This document shows positions 26,969 through 35,598 of a DNA stretch of 64,000 bases, in pieces. The position numbers were made by a program, and so were the translations under genes. The notes beneath the pieces are model-generated. The model ran no database searches, had not been told where the DNA came from, and saw only the letters and a list, made by a program, of their open reading frames with translations. Positions within the stretch are counted from its first letter, which is position 1. Each line of letters begins with the position of its first letter. Origin of the DNA: Legionella sp. (GTDB lineage: Bacteria > Pseudomonadota > Gammaproteobacteria > Legionellales > Legionellaceae); assembly GCA_031291115.1 (NCBI GenBank), contig JARLJQ010000012.1, positions 1-64,000 on the forward strand, read 5' to 3'.

Positions 26969-27601
26969 TTAATTTTTAATTTGTTGTTGATTTGCTATAG
27001 CTGCTGCAGCATCAGGCTGCATTACACCTAACGAAATTGTAAACTTTAATGCCTCATCAATACTCATATCCAACTCAATAGCATCCTTCTTAGGCACCAT
27101 GATGAGAAAACCTGATGTAGGGTTTGGTGTTGTTGGTATAAATACAGTGATCATCTCTTGTTTTGATTTCTCATTGATTTCTGTATTAGTACTTCCTGTT
27201 TGAAAAGCAATACTCCATAAACCTTTGCGGGGGTATTCAATCAGAACCACTTTGCGAAAAGCCTCTCCATTCGTAGATAGTATCGCATTAATTACCTGTT
27301 TTACCGCTTTATAGATGGATCGCACTAAAGGAATTCTGGATAACATAGAATCACTCCAGGAAACCAAACGCTGCCCGAAGTAATTAGTTGCCAACATCCC
27401 CGTAATCAACAGCAATATAAGCGATAAAATCACGCCTACGCCGGGGATATAGTGTCCAAGCCATTGTTCAGGCTGATAAGCATTTGGTATTAAACTATCC
27501 AACAAATCAATAATGAAGCGCAGAACACCCATCGTAATTAATATGGGCAACCAAACAATTAATCCAGCAAGTAAATAGCCTCTTAAAAGCTTTGTTTTCA
27601 C
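26969..27601 (-). CDS. DUF502 family inner-membrane protein (GTG start)
   Basis: 210 residues. Two transmembrane helices near residues 7-30 and 55-75 ([37 protein letters not shown]), then the conserved block [16 protein letters not shown] and the [16 protein letters not shown] signature of DUF502. The start codon is GTG and overlaps the FmdB stop as GTGA. The function is unknown; the gene is commonly found next to aspS in gammaproteobacteria, as here. Confidence 0.92.
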   Translation of the reverse strand: MKTKLLRGYLLAGLIVWLPILITMGVLRFIIDLLDSLIPNAYQPEQWLGHYIPGVGVILSLILLLITGMLATNYFGQRLVSWSDSMLSRIPLVRSIYKAVKQVINAILSTNGEAFRKVVLIEYPRKGLWSIAFQTGSTNTEINEKSKQEMITVFIPTTPNPTSGFLIMVPKKDAIELDMSIDEALKFTISLGVMQPDAAAAIANQQQIKN

Positions 27602-27879
27602 TTAGTATCACCTTGGGTTGGATTTGCAACAGAAGTTGAGGACTCAGTTGCTTTGCTATCCTCTTTTTTAGCTGCAGTATTCGGTGCACCACTTGTTTTA
27701 TTTTTAAAGTCAGTTGCATACCAACCTGTACCCTTAAGCTGAAAGCCAGCGGCAGAAATCAGCTTTATCACTTTATCTTCGCTGCATTGAGGGCATTGCT
27801 TCACAGGCTCATCGCTAATTTTTTGCATCAGATCAAAATGATGATTACAGTTGGTACATTGGTATTCATAAATGGGCAT
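27598..27879 (-). CDS. FmdB-type zinc ribbon protein
   Basis: 93 residues. The start MPIYEYQCTNC and the pair CTNC...CPQC form the FmdB/CxxC zinc ribbon in the first 45 residues; the tail is Ala/Thr/Lys-rich and disordered. The ATG at 27879 is chosen because GGAG lies about 9 bases upstream and the family always begins MPxYEY. It is the first gene of the fmdB-DUF502-aspS-mscS-mutH cluster. A regulatory role is assumed for the family but unproven. Confidence 0.92.
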   Translation of the reverse strand: MPIYEYQCTNCNHHFDLMQKISDEPVKQCPQCSEDKVIKLISAAGFQLKGTGWYATDFKNKTSGAPNTAAKKEDSKATESSTSVANPTQGDTK

Positions 27880-28025
27880 CGAAAACGGCTCCAAAACATC
27901 GCACAGACTTCATATTGGCTTGAATTATAACTAACTCAGGAGGGATGAACAACAACAATACTGCATGAATTGAATAGAGATTCATTAAATAGAAGCATTT
28001 ACCAAAGCTCATAACTCAAATACCT

Positions 28026-29138
28026 TTATAATTTAATAAACAGATTACGTTTGTATAAGAAAAACGCAACCAGGTAATTTATAAAAATAAAGACAATTGC
28101 ATAAAACAGCCCTGCATTTTCCTGACTAAATCCACCAAATAAATAATCAGAAATAGCTACTCTAAGTGTTTCATAAGTGCCATTTTTTAATGGTACGTTA
28201 AACATGAACTGAGTTTTTAATAGCATGACATGAAAGATAAAAATAAATAAGGCATTCATGCCAAACACCTCAAATGGAAACGCCCATTTTCTATATCCCA
28301 GAATATCAACCACATAAAAACATAAAGCAAAAACAATGAGAAAAATTCCACCCGTCCATAATACAAAAGAACTGGTCCATAAATTTTTATTAATTGGGAA
28401 ACTATAACCCCAGAGCCAACCAAGAGACAGAAATAAAAATCCGAAAAAGATCATTAAAAAGCATTTTTTGCGTGCACTATATGTAGTCAGTAAAAAATTT
28501 CCGGTAATCACTCCTAATAAAGTAGTCGCCACCGAAGGAAGAGTGCTTAAAAGCCCTTCCGGGTCAAAATCTCTATATAAGTGCGCGGGAGAAAAAATCA
28601 GCTGATCCACATAATTGACCCAATTATGTTCTTTAATTAATTGATCCTGTCCTAAACCAGGCATAGGAACTGAAGTAATAAAATACCAATAACCTAAAAG
28701 GATGCCAAAAAATATAAGGGTTTGTGCTCTAACAGAAGTATTTAAAAAAAGCAATGCACAAATTAAATAGCAGCCGGCAATACGCTGTAAAATCCCATAA
28801 ACACGCAAAGTGGCAAAATCAAAATGATAAGGATATGCATTCATAAGTAAGCCAAATAGGAAGAGTAAAGCACTACGTCTAAAAACGTTCCAGTACACTT
28901 CTAAAAGATTATTAGTACTTAATTTTATTTCACGATTTAAACTAATAACTGTAGTTATGCCGACAATAAATAAAAATGAGGGAAAAACTAAATCAGCTAA
29001 AGTACAGCCATTCCAGGACGCATGATCCAAAATAGGGTAAATAAATCGGGTACCTTGACTATTAACCAGTATCATTAAAACAATGGTTAAACCACGAAAA
29101 ACATCTAAAGACAAAATCCTTTTAGAATGACTACTCAT
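28026..29138 (-). CDS. NagX-like acyltransferase (heparan-alpha-glucosaminide N-acetyltransferase family)
   Basis: 370 residues with about ten transmembrane helices. The N-terminal RILSLDVFRGLTIVLMILVN, NGCTLADLVFPSFLFIVG and GILQRIAGCYLI motifs are those of COG4299/DUF5009 proteins related to eukaryotic HGSNAT. These transfer acetyl groups across a membrane to amino sugars. In bacteria, members occur in chitin or GlcNAc use, but no such gene is close, so the substrate is open. The gene is alone, flanked downstream in the genome by the zinc ribbon cluster. Confidence 0.87.
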   Translation of the reverse strand: MSSHSKRILSLDVFRGLTIVLMILVNSQGTRFIYPILDHASWNGCTLADLVFPSFLFIVGITTVISLNREIKLSTNNLLEVYWNVFRRSALLFLFGLLMNAYPYHFDFATLRVYGILQRIAGCYLICALLFLNTSVRAQTLIFFGILLGYWYFITSVPMPGLGQDQLIKEHNWVNYVDQLIFSPAHLYRDFDPEGLLSTLPSVATTLLGVITGNFLLTTYSARKKCFLMIFFGFLFLSLGWLWGYSFPINKNLWTSSFVLWTGGIFLIVFALCFYVVDILGYRKWAFPFEVFGMNALFIFIFHVMLLKTQFMFNVPLKNGTYETLRVAISDYLFGGFSQENAGLFYAIVFIFINYLVAFFLYKRNLFIKL

Positions 29139-29179
29139 GAAGTATCTCTTATGAAAAACAAAGTAAAATTGCGATATTT

Positions 29180-29511
29180 AACATCAGTAATGGATAAGGG
29201 AACTCTCTAACATGAACCGTTCGTGCTCTGATGTATCCCCACGAATATTTATACAATCAAATGTGTTTATTAGCGAGTCATCATGCTATTAATTATGTCA
29301 TTCCCGCGAAGGCGGGAAACCATCCATCAAGCTAATTCCTCACTTTGATTGCATAATAGTTTCCCGCCTTCGCGGGAATGACACAATATACAACCAGTTT
29401 GCTACTATTTTACAACATCAACTTTGCATGAATATTCGTGGGGATACATCAGAGCACGAACGGTTCTGTGGTTAAGTAGTAGATCTAGTCCACTTATCCA
29501 TAATTGACGTT
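29180..29511. repeat. Three-layer nested inverted repeat, about 330 bp
   Basis: Outer arms at 29180-29198 and 29493-29511 are similar to those of the elements at 21366 and 50815. Middle arms are perfect over 33 bases (29217-29249 and 29431-29463), starting CCGTTCGTGCTCTGATG and continuing with the CCCCACGAAT module seen at copy 1. Inner arms are perfect over 24 bases (29297-29320 and 29359-29382) and consist of the GTCATTCCCGCGAAGG dispersed palindrome. It looks like one mobile palindrome inserted within another. It fills most of a 432-base gap. Confidence 0.88.
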
Positions 29512-29571
29512 ATTTATGCCGCAACTCAAACAATAAACTTAATCAATGATAAAAAACATCATAACAAGATA

Positions 29572-30466
29572 CTAGGTGCTCTTCAAACCTCGAACTGGAA
29601 TGTCCATATGATATATATAATGCTTGATAAGTTGTTCTGCCTGCTCACTCGTTAATGGCTTACTGATTGCCCCTTCCATAAAATAATGCTGGCAATCGTA
29701 TTTCACAACCTCTGCCTCATAACCGGTTAAAGCGATAATAGGAACATGATGACGGGTATCTTTTTCTTTTTGTCGTAATTGTTTGGCCACAATATAGCCG
29801 GAAGAATCTTCCAGACCTATATCCATTAAAACCAAATCGTATTTACCAGGATCAAATAATCCCACCGCAATATCAGCAGTCGCAGCGATATCTACGTGAC
29901 AATTTAATGCCGTTAATAAGGCTTTTTCCACATTTTGCGCAATAAGATTGTCTTCCACCATAAGTACATTGGGTAAATGTCCGTTATTGGACAGTTTATT
30001 CTCTGTTTTATCGCTGTCTAATAACTGATGAGTAAAGTCCTCTATAGCTTTGTTTAAAGTCACGTCCATTAAAATCACGATCAAGCCAATAATCTCTTTC
30101 TTGCTGTCATACATCGGCACGCGTGTTGAGATAAAATGAACCACTTTGCCATTCTCATCCTCAATGGGTTTTTCGGTGACGTTATGCTGTGCCCGAAAAA
30201 AGCACTTTCATGTCATCAAGTCTTAAGATCTCAATTCGAGAAGCATTCCAATGGGCAGACTCAGCCATTTTTGAATAGGGATCACCCAGAACCTCACTTA
30301 AGGTATGCAAGCCTAATAATTTAATAAATTTGTTATTACATCCTAGCAAGTTACACTCCTTATCCACCCAATATACAATGCCTGGCATCGCATTGATTAC
30401 CTCCATATAAGATTGGTGGAGGGCTTCAATACTCTCTTTATTAGCATTTTTTATTTGGGAAGACAT
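29572..30466 (-). pseudogene. Frameshifted PAS-receiver gene, histidine kinase core missing
   Basis: The first part (from the ATG at 30466, with GGAG 8 bases upstream) is a PAS domain: VINAMPGIVYWVDKECNLLG. It ends early at TAA 30184 after an A6 run on the plus strand (30196-30201). Removing one base there restores a continuous frame into NVTEKPIEDENGKVVHFIST, the rest of the PAS domain. After DVTLNKAIEDFTHQLL the product jumps to a receiver domain (NVLMVEDNLIAQNVEKALL, phospho-acceptor in VLMDIG, Lys in ISKPLT), with no HisKA or ATPase domain, which related hybrid kinases have. So both an internal deletion and a frameshift affect it. Confidence 0.82.
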
Positions 30467-30568
30467 AGCAAGAGCTCCGCTTGTTATGATTTGCATGTAA
30501 ATTATAGTACAAATTAATTATTTTGATTGACGCATTCGATCACACAGAATGTGTTTGATGTGGCATTC

Positions 30569-30652
30569 AGGTTGGCGCTAAACGAAGTACAGCCCAACAC
30601 AAGAAAGTCTCTACGCCCCGTTGTTGGGCATCGCACGCGATGCGCCAACCTA
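30569..30652. repeat. Dispersed palindrome, AGGTTGGCGC family
   Basis: AGGTTGGCGC at one end and GCGCCAACCT at the other, with a second internal dyad (AGCCCAAC / GTTGGGC). About 84 bases, closely matching 41201-41284 and in part 60426-60473 (opposite orientation). It lies in the 217-base gap between two minus-strand genes. Confidence 0.75.
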
Positions 30653-30683
30653 CATTTAAAATTCTATTTACGATGATGAGATC

Positions 30684-31397
30684 CTAACCAATAATCCACT
30701 CAATTTGTTTTTTCAAATCAATAGAAATCTCAGAAAGCTCTTCAAGATCATAATCCATATAAGGATTTTCTATAGATGTACTGGCCTGATGCAGTTGTAT
30801 TTTCTTATCACGTTCCTGTTGCAACCAAATAATTTGCGGTGCAAACAAATGAAGTATTCCCTCAACCCATTTATCAAGAACCTGCCAATAAGGATCATCA
30901 ATCAGAGTCATTTTATAACATTTAATAAAACGTTCCGAATGCTCCGCATCATACCAAAGCTCTGAAGTGACCCAGCGATTTACCGTAAACAAACGCAAAG
31001 GTTGGCCAAGCTGATTCATTCCAATAGCAACCAGATGCGTCATCGGATTATCAATATAACGATCCCAATCCTCCAAAGCTGCAGGCTTAATCGATTTGGG
31101 AATGTGTTTGTATCGTAAAAAACAATGAAAATGGCCGTGCTCGGTGCTTTCAAAGTTTTCTCTGTGACAATGATAAAAATACTGTGACCCTGTACTGTGA
31201 TCAATACGATCACCTTTAGGATAATGGCTCATACGCTCGTGACGAGGCAGCTTATTCAGCGTGTAATGAAGTATGTTATTTCCGTTATCAGCGGTCATTA
31301 ATTGTTGGGCTTCAAGAACCTGTTTGGCATAGTCCAAATAACGCTTTTGATGCCAATTAGTAAGCTTGGGTAATATAAAATCTGTATGAATAGGCAT
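30684..31397 (-). CDS. Conserved protein, DUF6969-like
   Basis: 237 residues, soluble, no signal peptide. Conserved-looking blocks: RMSHYPKGDRIDHSTGSQYFYHCHR, given here only as key residues Y, D, H and the CHR end; EHGHFHCFLR; HLVAIGMN; RLFTVNRWVTSELWYDAE. The HxHxF block and several His/Asp/Tyr residues could form a metal site. I recall this pattern from an uncharacterised proteobacterial family (DUF6969) but could not check it. It lies just after the terminator of the Cys-rich peptide gene. Confidence 0.7.
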   Translation of the reverse strand: MPIHTDFILPKLTNWHQKRYLDYAKQVLEAQQLMTADNGNNILHYTLNKLPRHERMSHYPKGDRIDHSTGSQYFYHCHRENFESTEHGHFHCFLRYKHIPKSIKPAALEDWDRYIDNPMTHLVAIGMNQLGQPLRLFTVNRWVTSELWYDAEHSERFIKCYKMTLIDDPYWQVLDKWVEGILHLFAPQIIWLQQERDKKIQLHQASTSIENPYMDYDLEELSEISIDLKKQIEWIIG

Positions 31398-31417
31398 AAT
31401 TAGTACTAACTAAAAGA

Positions 31418-31441
31418 AAGAGGTAGTAAAAACTACCTCTT
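31418..31441 (-). terminator. Rho-independent terminator of the Cys-rich peptide gene
   Basis: On the minus strand AGAGGTAGT pairs with ACTACCTCT around TTTTT, followed by TTCTTTT. It sits 20-45 bases after the stop of the Cys-rich peptide gene and before the next gene on the same strand. Confidence 0.8.
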
Positions 31442-31461
31442 CATTGAATAAAGATTAACAA

Positions 31462-31734
31462 CTAGTCACCAGAGCAACCGCCACAACCTTTAGCACCAGC
31501 ACAACCTTTGTCACCTTTAGCTCCTGCACAACCTTTGTCGCCTTTGCAACCAGCGCAACCTTTAGCACCTTCGCAACCTTTGGCACCTTTGCAACCAGCA
31601 CAACCTTTAGCGCCTTCACATCCTTTGCAACTGCTAGCAGCAGCTGGAGCAGCTTCGTCTGCATAAGCAACAGATACAACTGGAGCTGCTAAAACGGTTA
31701 GTAATGCAGCAACTGCTAATGTTGATTTTTTCAT
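31462..31734 (-). CDS. Cys-rich secreted peptide with KGC/GCxG repeats
   Basis: 90 residues from the ATG at 31734 (AAGGAAG 8-10 bases upstream). A signal peptide (MKKSTLAVAALLTVLAAPVV...AYA) leads to a mature part of about 65 residues, made mostly of Gly, Lys, Ala and 11 Cys in KGCAGCKG and KGCEGAKG repeats. It should bind thiophilic metals or be modified in the manner of HvfA/bufferin RiPP metallophores, but the EGKCG motif of HvfA is absent and no DUF692 enzyme lies in the window. It ends with its own terminator, so it is a single, probably well expressed gene. Confidence 0.82.
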   Translation of the reverse strand: MKKSTLAVAALLTVLAAPVVSVAYADEAAPAAASSCKGCEGAKGCAGCKGAKGCEGAKGCAGCKGDKGCAGAKGDKGCAGAKGCGGCSGD

Positions 31735-31869
31735 AATATTACTTCCTTGATAGTTAAAGATTTTCAACCCATTATGATATTAGCAAACAAATATTATATT
31801 TTCTTCTTTATTTAAAAAATTAATTTTTTCATACTGTCATTTTTCGCTATGCTCTGGATGACAGACACA

Positions 31870-32715
31870 TTAAGACAACTCCTTTTTCGAAAGAAATCTC
31901 AATAGCTTATCCAACATTTTTGTACTTAAAACCCGCTTCAAAAAAATAAATAAATGCGCGGGAACAGTCACTGGATATTTAGCTTTAGGCCTCTTTGACT
32001 CAATAGCATGAATAAATTTTTTAATCACCGCGTCCGTTTTCTTTGTAAAAGGCGAATTCGTACTACTTTGCTTGTATGTTGAAAGCATCATGGCATATTG
32101 TCTATTGAAATGACTGTTGTTCACATCAATGTCTTGCAGCGAACCATCAACACAATTATCTCTAAAACGGCTTTCAATAGGTCCTGGCTCAATCGAAATC
32201 ACATCTATTCCAGAAGAATCTAACTCCAACCTTAAAGTATCACTAAGTCCTTCTACAGCATATTTTGACGCATTATAAGCACCGCGAAACGGTAAGCTGA
32301 TAATACCAAGAATAGAACTAAGATTAATGATCCGCCCTTGTCCTTGCTGACGCATCACCTTAATTGCCAGTTGACTTAACTCTAACAAACCAAAAACATT
32401 CGTTTCAAACTGCCTGCGCATCACCTCACGGCTGATGTCTTCCAAAGCCCCAGCTTGCCCATAGCCTGCATTATTAATCAAAACATCCAGACGCCCTTCT
32501 GTTTTAATTAATACTTCAGCAAATGCATTTTGAATTGAAGAGGAATCGCTGACGTCTAAAATAACCGCATCCAAACCTAAAGTAATTAATTTCTGCACGT
32601 CTTCTTTTTTCCGACAGGAAGCAATAACCTTATACCCCCTTTTCTTTAAGGCAAAAGCTGCATCAAATCCGATACCACTGGAACAACCAGTAATTAGAAT
32701 TACTTTCTCAATCAT
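31870..32715 (-). CDS. Short-chain dehydrogenase/reductase (classical SDR)
   Basis: 281 residues. TGCSSGIGFDAAFAL is the NAD(P) glycine motif, NNAGYG the family NNAG, and the catalytic Ser...YNASK is present (SSILGIISLPFRGAYNASK). The Arg in ASCRKK suggests NADP preference. The C-terminal part (KYPVTVPAHLFIFLKRVL) is like that of lipid-directed SDRs with a hydrophobic tail. Substrate unknown. AGGGAT precedes the ATG. Confidence 0.92.
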   Translation of the reverse strand: MIEKVILITGCSSGIGFDAAFALKKRGYKVIASCRKKEDVQKLITLGLDAVILDVSDSSSIQNAFAEVLIKTEGRLDVLINNAGYGQAGALEDISREVMRRQFETNVFGLLELSQLAIKVMRQQGQGRIINLSSILGIISLPFRGAYNASKYAVEGLSDTLRLELDSSGIDVISIEPGPIESRFRDNCVDGSLQDIDVNNSHFNRQYAMMLSTYKQSSTNSPFTKKTDAVIKKFIHAIESKRPKAKYPVTVPAHLFIFLKRVLSTKMLDKLLRFLSKKELS

Positions 32716-32790
32716 ATTATCCCTGAGCTTAATTTGAAGGTTATTTTATAGTCTATAATTGCCAATGGAACAATAAAAAAGGATCACATC

Positions 32791-33111
32791 ATGGAACAAG
32801 TGAAAGTGAGTGCAAGAAGCAAAAGAGCAGTATCTCTATTGTTCGTATCCTTCCTAATTCTGATAGGAGGATTATACAGCACCGTTACTCAAGCCAGCAC
32901 CTTACCCACAGGGCAGCAACTAGCTTATTTCGTAGGCTATCACTATGCACCGGGCCAAAGTCACATTGGACCCAATCGTCATTACCACCATCATCCAAGA
33001 CAGCCCTATTGGACTGGATGGAGACATATAAGTCCTAAATGTCAAAAAAGATGCCTTGTTGATCGCAGAACTGGCCATATTATCCGCTGCACCAGAGTGT
33101 GCCGCCATTAA
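32791..33111 (+). CDS. Small exported His- and Cys-containing protein
   Basis: 106 residues; AAAAGGA lies 8-9 bases before the ATG. A basic N-terminus and a hydrophobic segment (AVSLLFVSFLILIGGLYSTV) form a signal peptide or anchor. The mature part is rich in His, Tyr and Pro (NRHYHHHPRQPYWTGWRH) and ends with CQKRC...RCTRVCRH, four cysteines in two pairs. It is probably a periplasmic, disulfide-bonded or metal-binding peptide. No family recognised. Confidence 0.65.
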   Translation: MEQVKVSARSKRAVSLLFVSFLILIGGLYSTVTQASTLPTGQQLAYFVGYHYAPGQSHIGPNRHYHHHPRQPYWTGWRHISPKCQKRCLVDRRTGHIIRCTRVCRH

Positions 33112-33118
33112 AAAACAC

Positions 33119-33204
33119 CGTCATCCAGAGCATAGCGAAGGACCTCCCTTCAAATAGTCAACCAAGCCAAATTCGGGAGATCCTTCGCTACGCTCTGGAC
33201 GACG
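33119..33204. repeat. Dispersed palindrome, CGTCATCCAGAGC family
   Basis: CGTCATCCAGAGCATAGCGAAGGA on the left pairs imperfectly with the complement TCCTTCGCTACGCTCTGGACGACG on the right around a 38-base centre (only key parts quoted). Half copies lie near 31840-31865, 14203-14236 and 51111-51140. It fills the gap between convergent genes and may also terminate both. Confidence 0.7.
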
Positions 33205-33214
33205 ATATTCAACT

Positions 33215-34612
33215 CTAAGCAAAAAGATCAACAGCCCCCTGATGAGTCGCCTTCTTTCTTAAAGGAGTAATCATCATCTCCTCATCTTCATAGGCAACAA
33301 ACTCATCCCGCGCCTCGTTGTCTTGCTGCGCGAATTGACGTGCATCAGTTTCTGACTCAACAGTAACCTCAGACAAACTCAAACCCTGCTCTGCCATCAT
33401 TTCCTGTAATTTAGGCAGTGACTGATCTATTACATCGCGTACTTGCTGGCTATGACTCGCGATACTAATCGATGCCGAACCATTAACCACTTTAATATTA
33501 ATTTCAATCGGTCCTAAATCCTCAGGATGAAGCTTAATTACAGCCCGGTTAATTCCTTGCCCCTGTTGCCCCAACCAAACAACCTGTTCAGAAAAATGCT
33601 GTGACCATTCTGGTTGCTGCTCTATATTCGTAGGTAAATCCAGGAATTGTGGCATAGTGTTTGGCAGCATGTCGCTTTTTTCTTGGCTATATAATACAGA
33701 CTGTTGCGTGCTAGCAGATAATGAATTTATTAATCCATTATCCGTTGCAATCGACTCATTCTCAGTAATAGGAGCGGAGATTAGCATTTCAGATATGAGG
33801 CTCTCTCTAGGTTTAACCAACGTACTCGATTCGACAGAATCCAATTTAGTTTCTACATGCTCTTCAGAGGATGAATCTTCATCAGATACATCAGATAAAG
33901 CAGTTTGTTTTCTGGTTTCTACAGGCATTGCTTGTAAAGAAACTCGATTGCTCACTGCCTCAGGCAAAATATCCTCTGCCAATACAGCTGTTTTTGCAAT
34001 GTCCATAGGCTTAATAAACGTATGAGTTTCGACTGTCTCAACAACGTCATTATTTATTGGATCCTGCTGCACTAAACGCTCATTTGTTTGCGGAGCTTGA
34101 TTTTCAAGCACATTTTCTTGAACAGGTAGCAGTGAATCCATAGCAGCTAAAAGTTCACTCTGGACAGGCGTTGGTAACGGTAATTCACCAGTTTTTGAAA
34201 CAACCCCAGGGATTTCAACAGCCTGCGTAGACAAGTGCTCAACTGCTTCGCTAGATTGCATCTTTTCATTATTTAGTTCCGCCTGATAATAATCAGAATT
34301 AATCCAGGCAACGGCAACATTCTCATCTAAGGTATTAATTGCCTGCTCCATATCTACTTGATTATTCGATACAGTCTCGGTTGTCACAGGTAATTGAACT
34401 GGCTCTGATTCAGTAAGCACTATCTTCTCAGGCTCAGGGGGGCTTGACGTGATTTGTGAGAATAATAAAATAAAATCGTTAGGATCGTCGTTATCTGATG
34501 ACTGGTTTTCATTTATAACAGACAAAGATTCCAGCTCAATACCATCCTGAGCATTTAATAGTGAGTCCATTGTAAGTAACGAACCAGGCATTACATTCTT
34601 TAAATCAAGCAT
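33215..34612 (-). CDS. FliK-like flagellar hook-length control protein
   Basis: 465 residues from the ATG at 34612, chosen for GGGAG 8-10 bases upstream. Residues 1-330 are low-complexity, acidic and Gln/Ser/Thr-rich; the C-terminal domain (residues ~340-430) carries the FliK/Flg_hook motif: AVIKLHPEDLGPIEINIKV, then a helical stretch with RDVIDQSLPKLQEMM. FliK measures hook length and switches export substrate specificity in the flagellar type III system. No flagellar gene accompanies it here, so it is an outlying member of that regulon or acts elsewhere. Confidence 0.83.
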   Translation of the reverse strand: MLDLKNVMPGSLLTMDSLLNAQDGIELESLSVINENQSSDNDDPNDFILLFSQITSSPPEPEKIVLTESEPVQLPVTTETVSNNQVDMEQAINTLDENVAVAWINSDYYQAELNNEKMQSSEAVEHLSTQAVEIPGVVSKTGELPLPTPVQSELLAAMDSLLPVQENVLENQAPQTNERLVQQDPINNDVVETVETHTFIKPMDIAKTAVLAEDILPEAVSNRVSLQAMPVETRKQTALSDVSDEDSSSEEHVETKLDSVESSTLVKPRESLISEMLISAPITENESIATDNGLINSLSASTQQSVLYSQEKSDMLPNTMPQFLDLPTNIEQQPEWSQHFSEQVVWLGQQGQGINRAVIKLHPEDLGPIEINIKVVNGSASISIASHSQQVRDVIDQSLPKLQEMMAEQGLSLSEVTVESETDARQFAQQDNEARDEFVAYEDEEMMITPLRKKATHQGAVDLFA

Positions 34613-34797
34613 CCAAACACTCCCTCGTTTATTAATACATGGAGTAATTACATCCATATAAACTGCAAACCAAATACAAAGACAATTAAGCTAGCGTTAA
34701 TAAATATTACGCGAGTGTAAATCTTTGTAAAGAGATGAATTGCATCAAAGTTAATATGGTACTCTATTTTCATACTAATTATAGAGAGAAGCTTACT

Positions 34798-35427
34798 ATG
34801 CCATCTATGCAATTTTTTGTGGATCCTAGCGCTGTCAAGAAAATCAAGGCGGCAATAGCTCTATTAGACCAAAAAGGTGATTCAAGAGACATCGCACTAT
34901 TTGTCGAGCCTTTGTTAACGGAGCGAATGAATGAGTTTCAGATGGCTCTTAATAGCCCGAAGTCGTCGCTTGCAGACAGAAATGATATAATAGAGCAGTA
35001 CAACCGTTTTGCTCAAGCATTTTATGATTGCGTAAATAGTCCTTCTAGTGTCCAAAGCCACATTAGCTCTTATCATGAGAGAAAACCTTACTATCCTGTT
35101 GGAATTCCTGAGAATACCATGCCGAATCAACCGATGAGTTATGTGCCTTTAGCCGGTGCTATTATAGGTGCTTTGCTGCTCATCACAGCATGTTCCATGC
35201 TTGCAGTTAACCCAATGATTGGCTTTATTTTACTTCCTATAGCAATTACCTTATTAGCTCCTAGTCTTCTTGCGTTGTTTACACCTACTCCCGTAGACAC
35301 TGCAGCAAAGAAAAAAGAAGAAAAAACTCTATTTGAAGCCGCAGCACAAGCAATGGAGCCAACCCCCGTTGTTGAAGAGCCGCGTGAAGACGCATACAGT
35401 TCCGATTACGCGTATGGAGCAGTCTAA
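34798..35427 (+). CDS. Unrecognised protein with membrane hairpin, effector-like
   Basis: 209 residues from the ATG at 34798 (GAGAG upstream); the ATG at 34735 only adds an unlikely Cys- and Tyr-rich lead. Residues 1-105 are helical and charged; two hydrophobic segments (VPLAGAIIGALLLITACSML and PMIGFILLPIAITLLAPSLLAL) form a hairpin; the tail is acidic (VVEEPREDAYSSDYAYGAV) with an E-block about 11-15 residues from the end. That is the design of many Dot/Icm substrates, inferred only. It lies just upstream of acnA on the same strand. Confidence 0.72.
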   Translation: MPSMQFFVDPSAVKKIKAAIALLDQKGDSRDIALFVEPLLTERMNEFQMALNSPKSSLADRNDIIEQYNRFAQAFYDCVNSPSSVQSHISSYHERKPYYPVGIPENTMPNQPMSYVPLAGAIIGALLLITACSMLAVNPMIGFILLPIAITLLAPSLLALFTPTPVDTAAKKKEEKTLFEAAAQAMEPTPVVEEPREDAYSSDYAYGAV

Positions 35428-35598
35428 GCGTATTATCTGTCGGAGCAAAAGTGAACTGGGATAATTTTAAACCATAAATCTCAACCTACAGCATCACTTT
35501 TGCTCACACCCAATCGATTTTAATTTTTTCACTACAGAACTCATGAAAAATTCCTAAATTTGAGCTATTATTCATCTTTTGAATTCAGGAGTTTTTTT

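Noticed and set aside
31455..31679. 74-codon Val/Lys-rich frame on the minus strand
   Set aside because: Frame-shifted shadow of the Cys-rich peptide repeats.
31462..31734. HvfA-type copper metallophore precursor
   Set aside because: The EGKCG motif is missing and there is no modifying enzyme gene nearby; kept only as a Cys-rich secreted peptide.
34680..34730. TTAAGCTAGCGTTAATAAAT as a possible PmrA box before 34798
   Set aside because: The half-sites are not in the same orientation or 2-base spacing, and no -10 at the expected place.
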